From contig JAOQAE010000002.1 of the NCBI GenBank assembly GCA_025963725.1, forward strand, positions 757,221 through 821,220: 64,000 nt of DNA. The letters run 5' to 3'. Below the pieces are notes generated by a model. That model saw only the letters and a list, made by a program, of their open reading frames with translations. It was not told the origin of the DNA and made no database searches. Each line of letters opens with the position of its first letter. Position 1 is the first letter of the stretch. Origin of the DNA: Bacteroidota bacterium (GTDB lineage: Bacteria > Bacteroidota > Bacteroidia > 2-12-FULL-35-15). Both the position numbers and the translations under genes were made by a program. This document shows positions 17,424 through 26,572 of this stretch, in pieces.

Positions 17424-18632
17424 CTACCCAACCACCTTCTTCACCGAGCTTACCACCGCATCCACCACTTTCTTCACCATTTCATCATCCAGGTTATAAA
17501 AGATCGGGAGGGAGATTTCGCGGGAGTAGTTATCAAATGTTACGGGATAATTCTTTACATCGTACCCAAGCTTTGCATAAAAGCTCATCATGGGCACGGG
17601 AATAAAATGCACGTTCACGGAAACATCACAATCGAAGATCTCCTTGATGATGGCATCCCGCTGCGCCTCGCTGATGCCTTTGATCCGCAAGGGGTACAGG
17701 TGATAGCAGCCTTCCGTATCTCCCTTGCTCAGCACCGGCAGCTGCGCCCAGCTGTAATCGGCTAATGCAGCCGAATACTGTTCGCAGATCACTTTTCTTC
17801 TCGGCAATGTATCGCTGTCGTAACGCTCCAGCTCTATCTGCCCGATCACCGCCATAATATCGGTCATGTTGCATTTATAGCCCGCTTCCACAATATCGTA
17901 GCGCCAGTTTCCCTTTTGTGTTTTTGCGAGCGCGTCCTTATCCTGGCCGTGCAGCGTTTTTACGCACAAGGCTTTGTATACAGCTTCGTTATCAAAAGGT
18001 GCGGGCAGGTTCAATGCAACGGCGCCGCCTTCCGCAGTCGTGAGGTTCTTCACCGCGTGGAAGGAGAACACCGAGATGTCGGTTAAGGAGCCTGCCCTCT
18101 TTCCCTTGTACCATGCGCCGAATGAATGCGCCGAATCGGAAAGTACCAGGATGCGCCCGAGCATTTTCTGCTCTTCGGTTGCCGCGCTGAAAGTTCCCGC
18201 ATGCTTTTTCACCAGCGCGTTGATGGCATCGTAATCGCAGGGATAGCCGCCGAAATCAACCGGCATTACCACTTTTGTTTTTGCGGTGATCGCCTTTTCG
18301 ATGTTGCCGACGGAGATATTAAAATCATCCGCGTTCACATCCACGAACACAGGCGTTGCCCCGCAATGCATCACCACGTTGGCGGTTGCCGAATACGTAT
18401 ATGCAGGCAGGATCACTTCATCGCCTTCGCTTACGCCGAACCAGCGCAGCATGATCTCGAGCCCTGCTGTGGCGCTGTTGAGGCAGAGGGTGGATGCATT
18501 GCCGCAATAAGCTGTAAGCTCCTTTTCAAATTGCTTGGTGCGCGGGCCTGTAGTGATCCAGCCCGACTGAAGCACTTTTGTTACTTCGTCGATGATCTTC
18601 TGGTCGATGCGCGGTGGTGAAAATGGGATCAT
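17424..18632 (-). CDS. DegT/DnrJ/EryC1-family PLP sugar aminotransferase (PglE-like)
   Basis: Transfers an amino group to a keto-sugar nucleotide. The 402-residue protein has QSGWITTGP, DSAHSFGA (PLP-binding aspartate about 166) and the PLP lysine in SFHAVKNLTTAEGG (about 195). The ATG at 18630-18632 is chosen because the protein then begins MIPFSPPRID, the family N-terminus; 40 further codons upstream overlap the next gene and look unrelated. In context with PglC- and PglD-like genes it probably makes a UDP-4-amino sugar, but the matching 4,6-dehydratase is not in the window. Confidence 0.9.
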   Translation of the reverse strand: MIPFSPPRIDQKIIDEVTKVLQSGWITTGPRTKQFEKELTAYCGNASTLCLNSATAGLEIMLRWFGVSEGDEVILPAYTYSATANVVMHCGATPVFVDVNADDFNISVGNIEKAITAKTKVVMPVDFGGYPCDYDAINALVKKHAGTFSAATEEQKMLGRILVLSDSAHSFGAWYKGKRAGSLTDISVFSFHAVKNLTTAEGGAVALNLPAPFDNEAVYKALCVKTLHGQDKDALAKTQKGNWRYDIVEAGYKCNMTDIMAVIGQIELERYDSDTLPRRKVICEQYSAALADYSWAQLPVLSKGDTEGCYHLYPLRIKGISEAQRDAIIKEIFDCDVSVNVHFIPVPMMSFYAKLGYDVKNYPVTFDNYSREISLPIFYNLDDEMVKKVVDAVVSSVKKVVG

Positions 18633-18642
18633 GGTTGTATGA

Positions 18643-19068
18643 TTAGATTTGTTCAATAAAATAACTTTTTTCTTCCGGCGTGGGGATGCGGCAGGTTTCC
18701 TTTTTACCGAAGAACCTGTACCTGTTCTTTGCAAACCACCTGTAAACCCCATCGCGTAAAAACGCAGGCACCACCAGGAAAGCAGGCATCAGCCGGTAGG
18801 GCCCGTTCAGCTCTTTCGCTATCTGCAGGATGGCGGATGAGCGCATGTAAAATTTCCCCTTCGTATAAAATATCACAGTATCAAGGTCGGTGGCGTCGAT
18901 CCCATTCCTTTTGAGAAATGCTTTGGCAAATTCCGACTGAAGGGATGAATAATAAATATTTCTCTTTTTATTGTTCGCCCAGATCTTATCAACCGTTGAG
19001 TTGCAGAAATTGCAGACACCGTCGAAAAAAACGATGTTATGATCTTTATATTTTTCCATGTTGTTCAT
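18643..19068 (-). CDS. DCC-family thiol-disulfide oxidoreductase-like protein (DUF393)
   Basis: A 141-residue protein with the family's defining motif DGVCNFC (cysteines 19 and 22) near the N-terminus and a following HRF-like basic region. The family is predicted to have a thioredoxin-like fold; its substrate is unknown. It overlaps the O-antigen-ligase-type gene by four bases (ATGA) and ends 10 bases before the aminotransferase, so it is built into the glycan operon. No signal peptide is seen, so it should be cytoplasmic. Confidence 0.85.
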   Translation of the reverse strand: MNNMEKYKDHNIVFFDGVCNFCNSTVDKIWANNKKRNIYYSSLQSEFAKAFLKRNGIDATDLDTVIFYTKGKFYMRSSAILQIAKELNGPYRLMPAFLVVPAFLRDGVYRWFAKNRYRFFGKKETCRIPTPEEKSYFIEQI

Positions 19069-20300
19069 ACCGTTAAAGTTCCGGAATCCTTTTTCCCGAC
19101 AAGGCTAAAAAACAACATTGCGTTCATAAAGGCATAAAACATTACGCCAGCCTGCGTTTCGAGCATCGACTCGGGAATAAAATTAAGAATGACCAGGAAC
19201 AAAAAGACCAGGTAAATGATGCAGCGTTCCCTGAATGCGGGGATCAGCGGGAGAAGAAGGCATCCTAAAAGGATCAGGAACCCGAACACGCCCACAGCTA
19301 CAAATACCTGGTAAAACTCATTATGCGCATTCAGCCGGTGCTCGAATGCCCCAAGCATTCCCTTTCTCGCATAAGCCCTCAGCAGCATCGGCTTTGCATC
19401 GCCGGTGCCTACGCCGGTGAAGAAATTATCGGCGATGAGCTCATTGGCCACGCCCCAAACGAGCATGCGCACTTCCGAGCTCTCATTGCTGGTAACATCG
19501 ATGCTGGGCTTTGTAAAGGCGGCAATGGCATACTGAACTCGGCTATGGATCACAGGCACATTTCTGGCTACTAAGAACAGTCCGCCAGCCATGCAAAGCA
19601 CAGCAACAATCCCCGCAATGTATCTTCCCGATCTCCATACATAATAGGAGCCAAAGCAGAGGAACATCAGCACCATCAGGATCACTCCCATTTTAGAGGA
19701 CAGCAGGATGTTGATGCAGCTAAAGAATAAGATCAGTGCCCAGCTGACAGACACACTGTAGGAAGCGCGTACTATGCCCTTCCTGAGCAGGCCAAGGATG
19801 ATCCATGCCATCAGGAAATTAAAATACATGGAAACGTAGCTGGTGTGGGCCAGCACGGAAAATGCCTCATAAAAGAATTTATTTTCCCCGGCCGAGAAGA
19901 AAAAATAAGCGGCACGCCCCAGGAGGAAAAGGGAGGAAGCAACGCCACCGGCCACAAATGCCTTGAATACGCCATTTATTTTTTCCGCCGTTAATGGCCG
20001 TGTTGAAAAGATCCATGGAAACAGGAGGATGGAAAGCTTCACCTCGAGGTCAAACAAACCCTGATCGATATAATGCGTGAATGCCATGCCGGCGATATGG
20101 ATCAGGTAAAGAGAAGTAAAAAGCCAGCACCATTTGTTACGCAGGATCTGCCCGAATTTATTCTTCAAATCGCCTTCCAGCAGCCAGTTAAGGACAAGCA
20201 GCCCGATAAAAACGGGCGTAAGCCTTCCGAAGGGCAGGCAGAATGCGATGCACATGGAAAGGTAATGATACGCCTTTGTATGTATGTCCTTATTTAGCAT
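19065..20300 (-). CDS. O-antigen ligase / Wzy_C-family membrane protein
   Basis: A 411-residue polytopic membrane protein with about ten to eleven helices. The large periplasmic loop between late helices carries the typical FTGVGTGDAKPMLLRAY and the RLNAHNEFYQVFVAVGVFG segment with the key histidine (HNEFYQ). This family includes O-antigen ligases (WaaL), Wzy polymerases and protein O-oligosaccharyltransferases, which cannot be separated by sequence alone. As a separate Wzy-like polymerase sits in the same cluster (23832), a ligase or protein-glycosylation role is more likely; this is inference. It overlaps both neighbours. Confidence 0.82.
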   Translation of the reverse strand: MLNKDIHTKAYHYLSMCIAFCLPFGRLTPVFIGLLVLNWLLEGDLKNKFGQILRNKWCWLFTSLYLIHIAGMAFTHYIDQGLFDLEVKLSILLFPWIFSTRPLTAEKINGVFKAFVAGGVASSLFLLGRAAYFFFSAGENKFFYEAFSVLAHTSYVSMYFNFLMAWIILGLLRKGIVRASYSVSVSWALILFFSCINILLSSKMGVILMVLMFLCFGSYYVWRSGRYIAGIVAVLCMAGGLFLVARNVPVIHSRVQYAIAAFTKPSIDVTSNESSEVRMLVWGVANELIADNFFTGVGTGDAKPMLLRAYARKGMLGAFEHRLNAHNEFYQVFVAVGVFGFLILLGCLLLPLIPAFRERCIIYLVFLFLVILNFIPESMLETQAGVMFYAFMNAMLFFSLVGKKDSGTLTV

Positions 20301-21313
20301 TAGCGTGTTATTAATTCATCTGTTGCAACCGATCTGCCGAGCAAAAGAAAATGAATGATGCCTTTCAAATAGCCCCAGCCGTAGCTGAAATGCAGGATAA
20401 AAAAGCAGCGCATCACCTGCAGCGCCTGCACAAAGCCCGAGCTGATCCTCACCGCGGAATAGCATGCCGCCAGCAGGTACACCAGCAATCCCGCCAGATA
20501 GGCAATGCACAAATACCTGTTGAACACGGCACAAACCGCACCCAAAAATAAGTACAGCACAAAGAACAAGGGGATCATCTGCCTTGTGGTGGTCACAGCC
20601 TTATGCTTTTTTCCCACATACACTTTCCAGTAGCCATATTGAAAATACTGTTTGAAGAGCTTTTGAAAGGAAGCGCGCACATAGTATTTACAGCGGATCG
20701 CGCGGAACAGGTAAATGCGGAACCCGCTCTTCAGCAGGCGATAATTGAATTCATCATCCTGGTTCCTCACCAGCTCTTCATCAAAATACCCGATCTTTTC
20801 AAACACTTCTTTCTTATAAGCTCCGAAAGCAACGGTATCCACAAGCCCGTCCTTCGCTCCTGTCCTGAAATGCGCATTGCCCACGCCAAATCCCGACGAC
20901 ATTGCCTTACCGATGATCTCCGAAGCTTCATTCTCATACACATTTTCAATGATGCCCCCGGTGCAGCCGATGTTCTCCTCCATATCGAAGGCCCGGATGC
21001 AATTGCTCACGTAATCGGGATACAGCTCGGAATGCGCGCCGAGGATGACCTTTACGTCGGCATCCGACTTCCTGATCCCGAGGTTAAGCGCAAAAGGCGT
21101 GGTCTGCTTTTCATTCAGCAGGTAATGGATATTTTTATGCAGTGCGGCATAGCCGTTAACGATCTCAATTGTTTTGTCGGTGCTTTTCCCGTCGCATACA
21201 AACACTTCCAGCAGCTCCTGCGGATAATCCTGCGCAAGGATAGAATCAAGGCAAAGCCCAATGTACTTTTCCTCGTTGCGGCAGGGGATCACGATCGCTA
21301 CTTTCTTATTCAT
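20300..21313 (-). CDS. Glycosyltransferase family 2 with C-terminal membrane helices (ExoA-like)
   Basis: A 337-residue GT-A enzyme: VAIVIPCRNEEKYIGLCLDSIL at the N-terminus (only its start matters: PCRNEE), VFVCDGKSTDKT, the metal-site region VKVILGAHSELYPDYV in place of a classic DxD, and RNQDDEFNYRLL, the ED/acceptor motif. About four membrane helices fill residues 240-320. The membrane-anchored organisation resembles ExoA-type exopolysaccharide transferases. The sugar is unknown. Stop and start overlap by one base with the next gene (TAATG) and by four with the previous one. Confidence 0.88.
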   Translation of the reverse strand: MNKKVAIVIPCRNEEKYIGLCLDSILAQDYPQELLEVFVCDGKSTDKTIEIVNGYAALHKNIHYLLNEKQTTPFALNLGIRKSDADVKVILGAHSELYPDYVSNCIRAFDMEENIGCTGGIIENVYENEASEIIGKAMSSGFGVGNAHFRTGAKDGLVDTVAFGAYKKEVFEKIGYFDEELVRNQDDEFNYRLLKSGFRIYLFRAIRCKYYVRASFQKLFKQYFQYGYWKVYVGKKHKAVTTTRQMIPLFFVLYLFLGAVCAVFNRYLCIAYLAGLLVYLLAACYSAVRISSGFVQALQVMRCFFILHFSYGWGYLKGIIHFLLLGRSVATDELITR

Positions 21314-21843
21314 AATTTAGAAAAAGCATTAATGTGCTGTCCGATGGCCGTCACCGTATGGTCCGCTACAGTTGAATTGCTCCCGACCATGGTGCCGATC
21401 GATAAGTGAACGTTATTGCCGATCACGCTTTCATGGTCAACCACCACGCCTGCATTTACGATCGTATTCTCACCGATGGTGCTGAACGCGCTCACAACGG
21501 CATTTGCAAGGATCACAGAACCGGGCTTCAGCTCCGCAGTGCCTGCAACAGCTGCCGAAGAATGGATCACCGTTGCCGGCTTCAGTATGTTGGAGAGCCT
21601 GTTGAACAGCTCTTCGCGCACTTTATTATTTCCGATAGCGACGATAAAATAATCGGCATAGGATTTTAACTTATCGAGGTTATCCTGGTGAAGGATCACC
21701 TTGTAGCCGGGTGTTACCACCGTTCCCACAGGCACGTTCGCATCCACGAACCCTGCAATGCGGTAATCGCCGCTGCTTTCAACCGCATCACAAACAACCT
21801 TCGCATGGCCGCCCGCACCGATAATTACAAGTTTAGGATTCAT
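21310..21843 (-). CDS. NeuD/PglD-family sugar O/N-acetyltransferase (short form)
   Basis: Acetyl-CoA-dependent acetyltransferase of a nucleotide sugar. The N-terminal Rossmann-like domain has LVIIGAGGHAKVV (residues 5-17), and a left-handed beta-helix follows from about residue 90 with the putative catalytic histidine in VVVDHESVIG (137). The protein is 177 residues, shorter than the usual 195-215, because the final beta-helix coils and the GVPAK-type C-terminus are missing. The stop overlaps the next start (ATGA), so the short end may be real. The PglD-like call suits the PglC- and PglE-like genes nearby. Confidence 0.85.
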   Translation of the reverse strand: MNPKLVIIGAGGHAKVVCDAVESSGDYRIAGFVDANVPVGTVVTPGYKVILHQDNLDKLKSYADYFIVAIGNNKVREELFNRLSNILKPATVIHSSAAVAGTAELKPGSVILANAVVSAFSTIGENTIVNAGVVVDHESVIGNNVHLSIGTMVGSNSTVADHTVTAIGQHINAFSKL

Positions 21844-22916
21844 TTTTTCCCTGTTAACGATTTATATTTCTTCTCCACGGCCAGCATGTTTGCCGACCAG
21901 ATGCCGCGCTCCGCAATGATCCTTTTATTCAAAGGCAAAGCTCTCTGCTGCAGCTCTTCATAATGCAGGTATGAATTTACGATTTTCTCCGCTAATCCCT
22001 TTACATCATTTATCTGCACAAGGAACCCATTCTTCCCGTTCTCTATCCACTGCGTATTTGCAGGGATCTCGGTGGCAATGCAGAAGGTACCGCAGGCCAT
22101 CGCTTCATTCAGGGAAATGTTATTGCCGTCCGAAAGGGAAACGGAAATAAAGAGCTGCGAAGCCCTGAGCGTTTCCGCGATCACAGGCTGAGGCACCTTT
22201 CCGAAAAATCTCACCTGCGCATCCAGGCCCTTCTGGCTGATCAGCGCTTCGATCTCCGGCTTTAAGGAGCCTGCGCCGATCATGTTAAGCTGCAAATTGG
22301 GGATCTTTTCTTTCGCTATCGCTACCGCATTGATGAGATGCGGAATGTTGTACACCGGCTCAAAATTGCGGGTGCTGGTGATCACGAACTTATCTGCCGG
22401 CAGGTTTCTTCCGCGGTCGTTGAACACTTCCGGGTCGATCCCGAACGGAACGGTATCTGTTTTCGCGGCAGGCACTCCCATTTCCACCATCGCTTTTTTC
22501 ATGTGGTCGGCCATGGCTGTGATCCAGTCGGCACGCGAAAAAGCGAATTTCAGCAGCAGCTTATAGATCAACGATTGCTTCGGGCTGATGAGCACATCGG
22601 AGCCGAGGGCGGTGATCACATACGGATGAAAACCGCAGAGCGCGCCGGTGATGCCGTAGCTGGTGGCGTAATGGGCATGAAGGATGTCGGGACGGATCTT
22701 TTTCAGCAGCTTCTTCACCTCGCGGAATTTCAGCAGCACTTTCCAGTTGCCGCCCGAAACGGCAATGTTGCCGGAGCTGATAAAATGCGTCTGCACATTT
22801 TCGATCTCCGCTTTTTTAAATGAGATCAGGTGGACTTCATGCCCGAGCGAAGCGAAATGCCTGCACCAGCGCACTACGTGAATGCTTTCCCCGTCGGCAA
22901 AATAGCAGATCCTCAT
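21840..22916 (-). CDS. Glycosyltransferase family 4
   Basis: A 358-residue GT-B enzyme. The N-terminal domain holds RRWCRHFA-like and ILHAHYATSYG segments, and the C-terminal donor domain has NFEPVYNIPHLINAV, VRFFGKVP and the nucleotide-sugar motif SDGNNISLNEAMACG with the E-x7-E glutamates in altered spacing. Usually a retaining enzyme that uses an NDP-sugar; the specific sugar is not known. It overlaps by four bases with both neighbouring genes, which marks it as part of one operon. Confidence 0.88.
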   Translation of the reverse strand: MRICYFADGESIHVVRWCRHFASLGHEVHLISFKKAEIENVQTHFISSGNIAVSGGNWKVLLKFREVKKLLKKIRPDILHAHYATSYGITGALCGFHPYVITALGSDVLISPKQSLIYKLLLKFAFSRADWITAMADHMKKAMVEMGVPAAKTDTVPFGIDPEVFNDRGRNLPADKFVITSTRNFEPVYNIPHLINAVAIAKEKIPNLQLNMIGAGSLKPEIEALISQKGLDAQVRFFGKVPQPVIAETLRASQLFISVSLSDGNNISLNEAMACGTFCIATEIPANTQWIENGKNGFLVQINDVKGLAEKIVNSYLHYEELQQRALPLNKRIIAERGIWSANMLAVEKKYKSLTGKK

Positions 22917-23839
22917 TTCAGCAGCCCTTTCTGCTTATAATATGCAATAGTATTTTCCAGGCCGTTTTTTATTCCGTAAGGATAGCGGAACACACTTTTC
23001 AGCGCCGAGTCATCATACTCCACTTTGTTGGATACCGCGTTGAATTTCCTGAGGCCGATCATGCCCATAAAATTAATTAAAAACTGCGGCACTGTGACGG
23101 TGTTTTTCTTTTTATGAAGCCCAGCCGCAATAAGGGCTGTAAAGTCATCAAGGCTCATGGATTCTCCCACATTGTATGTTCCCGGGCGGGCCGATGGATC
23201 GGTAAATGCGAGGATGGCGGCAGTGAGGTCTTTCACATACACATAGTTCACCATCGCGCCGGGGCTTTGCAGCAGCGGTTTTCCGGATGCTATGTGCTGC
23301 ATCATATTCAGCAGTGCATTGAAGGGATGCAATTCCCCGAATACATTGGTAGGCCGGAGGATCACGAGCCGGAAGCCATGCTTTACACTCGCCTCTTTCA
23401 GCAGGCGCTCCGATTCCAGCTTGGTGCGCTCGTATTCATTCTTCGGATCGCAGGCAGACTGCTCATCCACGGCAACGGGCCTGCTTCTGTACTGCATGCC
23501 TACCACTCCAACGCTGCTCAGGTGGATCAGCTTCGGAACCTTGTTCCGCACCATAGCAGCGATCAGCTTTTTGGTGCCTTCTATATTTGTTTCCGCCAGC
23601 CGGGCAGTGTTCCTTACCTCGGCAGCGGTGTTGATCAATACGTCGATCCCGGCGAGTGCTTTTACCAGCGAAGCCTCCTCATTCAGGTCGGCCTGCATTA
23701 TTTTTACCCCTGCCGGCAGCGGGATCTTTTTAGTAAGGTCCCTTGTGATCACGCTGACCTGAAAACGCGATGGATCGATGCCATCCAGCAAATGCTGCCC
23801 GACAAATCCGCTCGCTCCTGTGATCAGCACGTTAAGCAT
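22913..23839 (-). CDS. NAD-dependent epimerase/dehydratase (SDR family)
   Basis: A 308-residue extended short-chain dehydrogenase. GASGFVGQHLL (residues 8-18) binds NAD(P), LIHLSSVGVVG carries the catalytic Ser region, and YERTK (about 136-140) the Tyr-Lys pair. It is shorter than 4,6-dehydratases such as PglF (over 550 residues) and lacks their membrane helices, so it does not replace PglF. It more likely changes another sugar of the glycan (4-epimerase or reductase). It overlaps the polymerase gene by eight bases and GT4 by four. Confidence 0.87.
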   Translation of the reverse strand: MLNVLITGASGFVGQHLLDGIDPSRFQVSVITRDLTKKIPLPAGVKIMQADLNEEASLVKALAGIDVLINTAAEVRNTARLAETNIEGTKKLIAAMVRNKVPKLIHLSSVGVVGMQYRSRPVAVDEQSACDPKNEYERTKLESERLLKEASVKHGFRLVILRPTNVFGELHPFNALLNMMQHIASGKPLLQSPGAMVNYVYVKDLTAAILAFTDPSARPGTYNVGESMSLDDFTALIAAGLHKKKNTVTVPQFLINFMGMIGLRKFNAVSNKVEYDDSALKSVFRYPYGIKNGLENTIAYYKQKGLLK

Positions 23840-25250
23840 CTTTCTTCTCCTTTTTTACAAACAGTGATGAAAAATAAATGATGACGGTGGGGATGATGAG
23901 CGCTTCAAAGATCAATGCCTTGTATGCTTCCGGGCCGCTGCGCATTAATGTTGGCAGCTGGGCTGTAAATACAAGCATCCCTATGATAAAGAGCAGTTTC
24001 ATGAATTTATTGCGGATCTTTTTCAGCTCATGCATCTTGTTGAAGAACCATGACCAGAGGAAGCCAAGCAAAGCACCGCCTGCCAGCACGCCAGGCAGGC
24101 CAAAGTTAGCATACCAACCGCTTGCGTGGTGAATGGTATAGCCCTGGCCCTTCAGGGCATGAACGCTCTGAACATAATATTCATAAGAATCCTGCGGCCT
24201 GTTTGGAAGCACTACCCTTGGCACCAATGAATATATAAAGCTCCAGATGCTTGAGCCATAAGTAAAGGGCACATCCTGGGAAACCAAGCCGTACATGGAA
24301 AAATGCGCACTGAACATTTCATTGCTGAACAGGAAGGCCAGCGTAGAGCTTTTAACGGAGAATTCAGTGTATTCAATAACCTGGTCGATGTGAAGCTCCA
24401 GCCCGGTTGTATCAAAGTAACGCGTAAGCCATTGGGGTGAATAGGCGCGCAACCCATCGTTAAAAAGCATGGGTGTAAATATGATGGCAATAAGCATTAC
24501 AATGGGCTGCCATTTTATTTTGCCGGATACGTTGCTGACATAAAACAATGCGCCGAATATTCCGGCAAACAGGATCTCCCGCTTGTTGCCTAAAAGAAGC
24601 AGGTACCCTTCAACGAAGAACACGCAGAAGATGTAAAACCAAAGATTTGCTTTTGAGTTGTCGCCCGTGATGTATTTCCCGTTCTTCCCGCTGATATAAG
24701 CGATGAGCCCAATGTACAGGGAGATCACAATGCAGAAATTGATGAGCTGGTGCAGCGTGGAGAACCGCCCCGGCTGAAGGCGCGTAACCACGTAAATGGA
24801 CTGGTTAAACTTAGCTGCTACAAGCACTTCGTTCCAGACCAGCATGCAGCTCACAATAGCGCCGCCGATACAGGCTGCAATGAGGATCTTGTGGTTGATG
24901 TAAACCGGATCCGGAACAGGTTCGAGGACATTCGCTTTTTTAGCAACATAAAGCACAACCGCCTGGAGACTGATCATAAAAAGTCCGTAATACAAAATGC
25001 TAAGCAGGTAACTGTTATCAAGATGGATAAAAAACAGCGCTTCACGGTAATGATAATAATGCACGCCGAAATCTTTCCCCATATCGTTGGTGAGCAGGTC
25101 AAAAATAATGATCCATGCACCGGCAAGCGTCCAGTAATAGATGAGGGCGATCCCAAGCACAAAAGCCGGCTCGTTCGTTTTTTTCCAGATCTTCCAGGTA
25201 AGGAAGAAAATGAGGAGGCTTAGTACTGACAAAAGCGCGTAGTGCATCAT
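23832..25250 (-). CDS. Oligosaccharide repeat-unit polymerase (Wzy-like)
   Basis: A 472-residue polytopic membrane protein with about twelve helices and a large loop after the middle, containing LVPRVVLPNRPQDSYEYYVQ and HHASGWYANFGLPGVLAGGALLG features typical of O-antigen polymerases that join repeat units at the outer face of the inner membrane. Wzy proteins are divergent, so the call rests on topology, loop motifs and its place directly downstream of the flippase gene (1-base gap) within the glycan operon. The conserved arginine in VPRVVLPNRP supports the assignment. Confidence 0.8.
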   Translation of the reverse strand: MMHYALLSVLSLLIFFLTWKIWKKTNEPAFVLGIALIYYWTLAGAWIIIFDLLTNDMGKDFGVHYYHYREALFFIHLDNSYLLSILYYGLFMISLQAVVLYVAKKANVLEPVPDPVYINHKILIAACIGGAIVSCMLVWNEVLVAAKFNQSIYVVTRLQPGRFSTLHQLINFCIVISLYIGLIAYISGKNGKYITGDNSKANLWFYIFCVFFVEGYLLLLGNKREILFAGIFGALFYVSNVSGKIKWQPIVMLIAIIFTPMLFNDGLRAYSPQWLTRYFDTTGLELHIDQVIEYTEFSVKSSTLAFLFSNEMFSAHFSMYGLVSQDVPFTYGSSIWSFIYSLVPRVVLPNRPQDSYEYYVQSVHALKGQGYTIHHASGWYANFGLPGVLAGGALLGFLWSWFFNKMHELKKIRNKFMKLLFIIGMLVFTAQLPTLMRSGPEAYKALIFEALIIPTVIIYFSSLFVKKEKKDA

Positions 25251-25251
25251 A

Positions 25252-26523
25252 TCAGTGCGATTGATTTGTTTTAAATATTTTACCCGTTTCCAGGTACGTC
25301 AGCACTCCCAGCAGGGAAAGGGAAAATCCGAATGCGATCAGTATATAATAATAATTGAACCCGAGCACTTCGGTGAGATAGGCCAGGCCCGTAAAAAGCA
25401 CGAAGCATACAAAGATATTACGCGTGTTCACCGCTTTCACATGATAGGCATCGAGGATGCTCCGCAGCGAAATGTAAACGGCATAGCCCACGCAGGCCGG
25501 CATCACGATCCTTACAACAGTAACAAGCGCGGGATAATCGCCATTCATGTAAAGGCTGATCAGCGGTGATGCGAATACTTCCACGATCAGTAATCCAAGC
25601 CCCGAAACAACCAATGTGAGGATTAAGATCTCCTTCGAATATTTTTTCAGCGAGGTATAATCCCTTGCGGCGATGGCCTTGCTGGCTTGCGGCAGCAGCA
25701 GCAGGCAGATGGGGCCGAATGCCGCGCCGATCATGTTCAGCAGCGAGATCGCGAAAGCGGCATTGCCGGCAGAGTCGAGATTATCGTTCACGAGATGCGC
25801 CATAAAATAAGTGGGCAATGCGAAAAAAGCGCCTAAGGCAACATCGCCGGGCACCCGCTGCAGGCCGTATTTCAGCAGCTCTTTCCCTGACTCGAACAAA
25901 TGTTCTTTTACAGGCTTCAGCTTCAGCACGATGTAAATAAAAAAGATGAGCGATACGAACATCCATGCAAATCCGGTAAGCAGCAATACATGGTAAATGT
26001 TCTTTCCAAAGGCGAAGATCGTCATCGGCACCAGGCCCATATTGAGCAGCTGCAGGATGTTGGCGCTGTTCATCCTGATCTCCCCGCGGAAAAAGGAATA
26101 GCAGAGCGAATGCAGCACCATGCCTCCCAGCATGATCAGCAAGGGAAAAATAAGCGTATAATACGATTCGTTCCCGAAAAAGAGATAGGAGAGCTGGTGA
26201 TCAAAGAGCATGAACGCCACGGAAACAAGCAGCATCACCACTGCAAGAATGAGGAATGCGGAATAGAAATAGGAAGAGATCTTTTTGGTAAGGTTGTTCG
26301 CGGAAGCAATGGCAATATACCTTGGCAATCCTACGCCAAATCCCATGATGAGCAGGGGCTGGATAAAGGAAAGTGTTCGCCTGCAGATGGAATATTCATT
26401 GAAGCCATCTTTCCCGAATGAGCCAGCAGCCAGCTTGTAAACCAACACCCCGCTAATCAGTACAGCAAATTCCGTAATGTAGGTAAGAACATAATTCTTA
26501 GACAAAAAGATGCTGTTTCTCAT
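25252..26523 (-). CDS. Wzx-like lipid-linked oligosaccharide flippase
   Basis: A 423-residue membrane protein with about twelve helices of the polysaccharide-transport (MOP/Wzx) superfamily; the N-terminal YVLTYITEFAVLISGVLVYKLAAGSFG pattern (cited only by its shape: helix 1 then a Gly-Phe pair) and MGFGVGLPRYIAIA match family members. It moves undecaprenyl-linked units across the inner membrane. It is the first gene of the long minus-strand glycan operon, 49 bases downstream of rny. No terminator is visible in that gap, so read-through from rny is possible. Confidence 0.84.
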   Translation of the reverse strand: MRNSIFLSKNYVLTYITEFAVLISGVLVYKLAAGSFGKDGFNEYSICRRTLSFIQPLLIMGFGVGLPRYIAIASANNLTKKISSYFYSAFLILAVVMLLVSVAFMLFDHQLSYLFFGNESYYTLIFPLLIMLGGMVLHSLCYSFFRGEIRMNSANILQLLNMGLVPMTIFAFGKNIYHVLLLTGFAWMFVSLIFFIYIVLKLKPVKEHLFESGKELLKYGLQRVPGDVALGAFFALPTYFMAHLVNDNLDSAGNAAFAISLLNMIGAAFGPICLLLLPQASKAIAARDYTSLKKYSKEILILTLVVSGLGLLIVEVFASPLISLYMNGDYPALVTVVRIVMPACVGYAVYISLRSILDAYHVKAVNTRNIFVCFVLFTGLAYLTEVLGFNYYYILIAFGFSLSLLGVLTYLETGKIFKTNQSH

Positions 26524-26572
26524 TCCTGTTTAATTGAACAGAGGCTAATAGAAGCGGGATACAGAAGGATCC

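Noticed and set aside
18632-18752. 40-residue extension of the aminotransferase
   Set aside because: It overlaps the DCC gene, is Lys/Arg/Ser-rich and lacks family similarity.
21310-22916. Several ORFs in other frames within the glycan cluster
   Set aside because: All lie antisense or out of frame within genes with strong family motifs.
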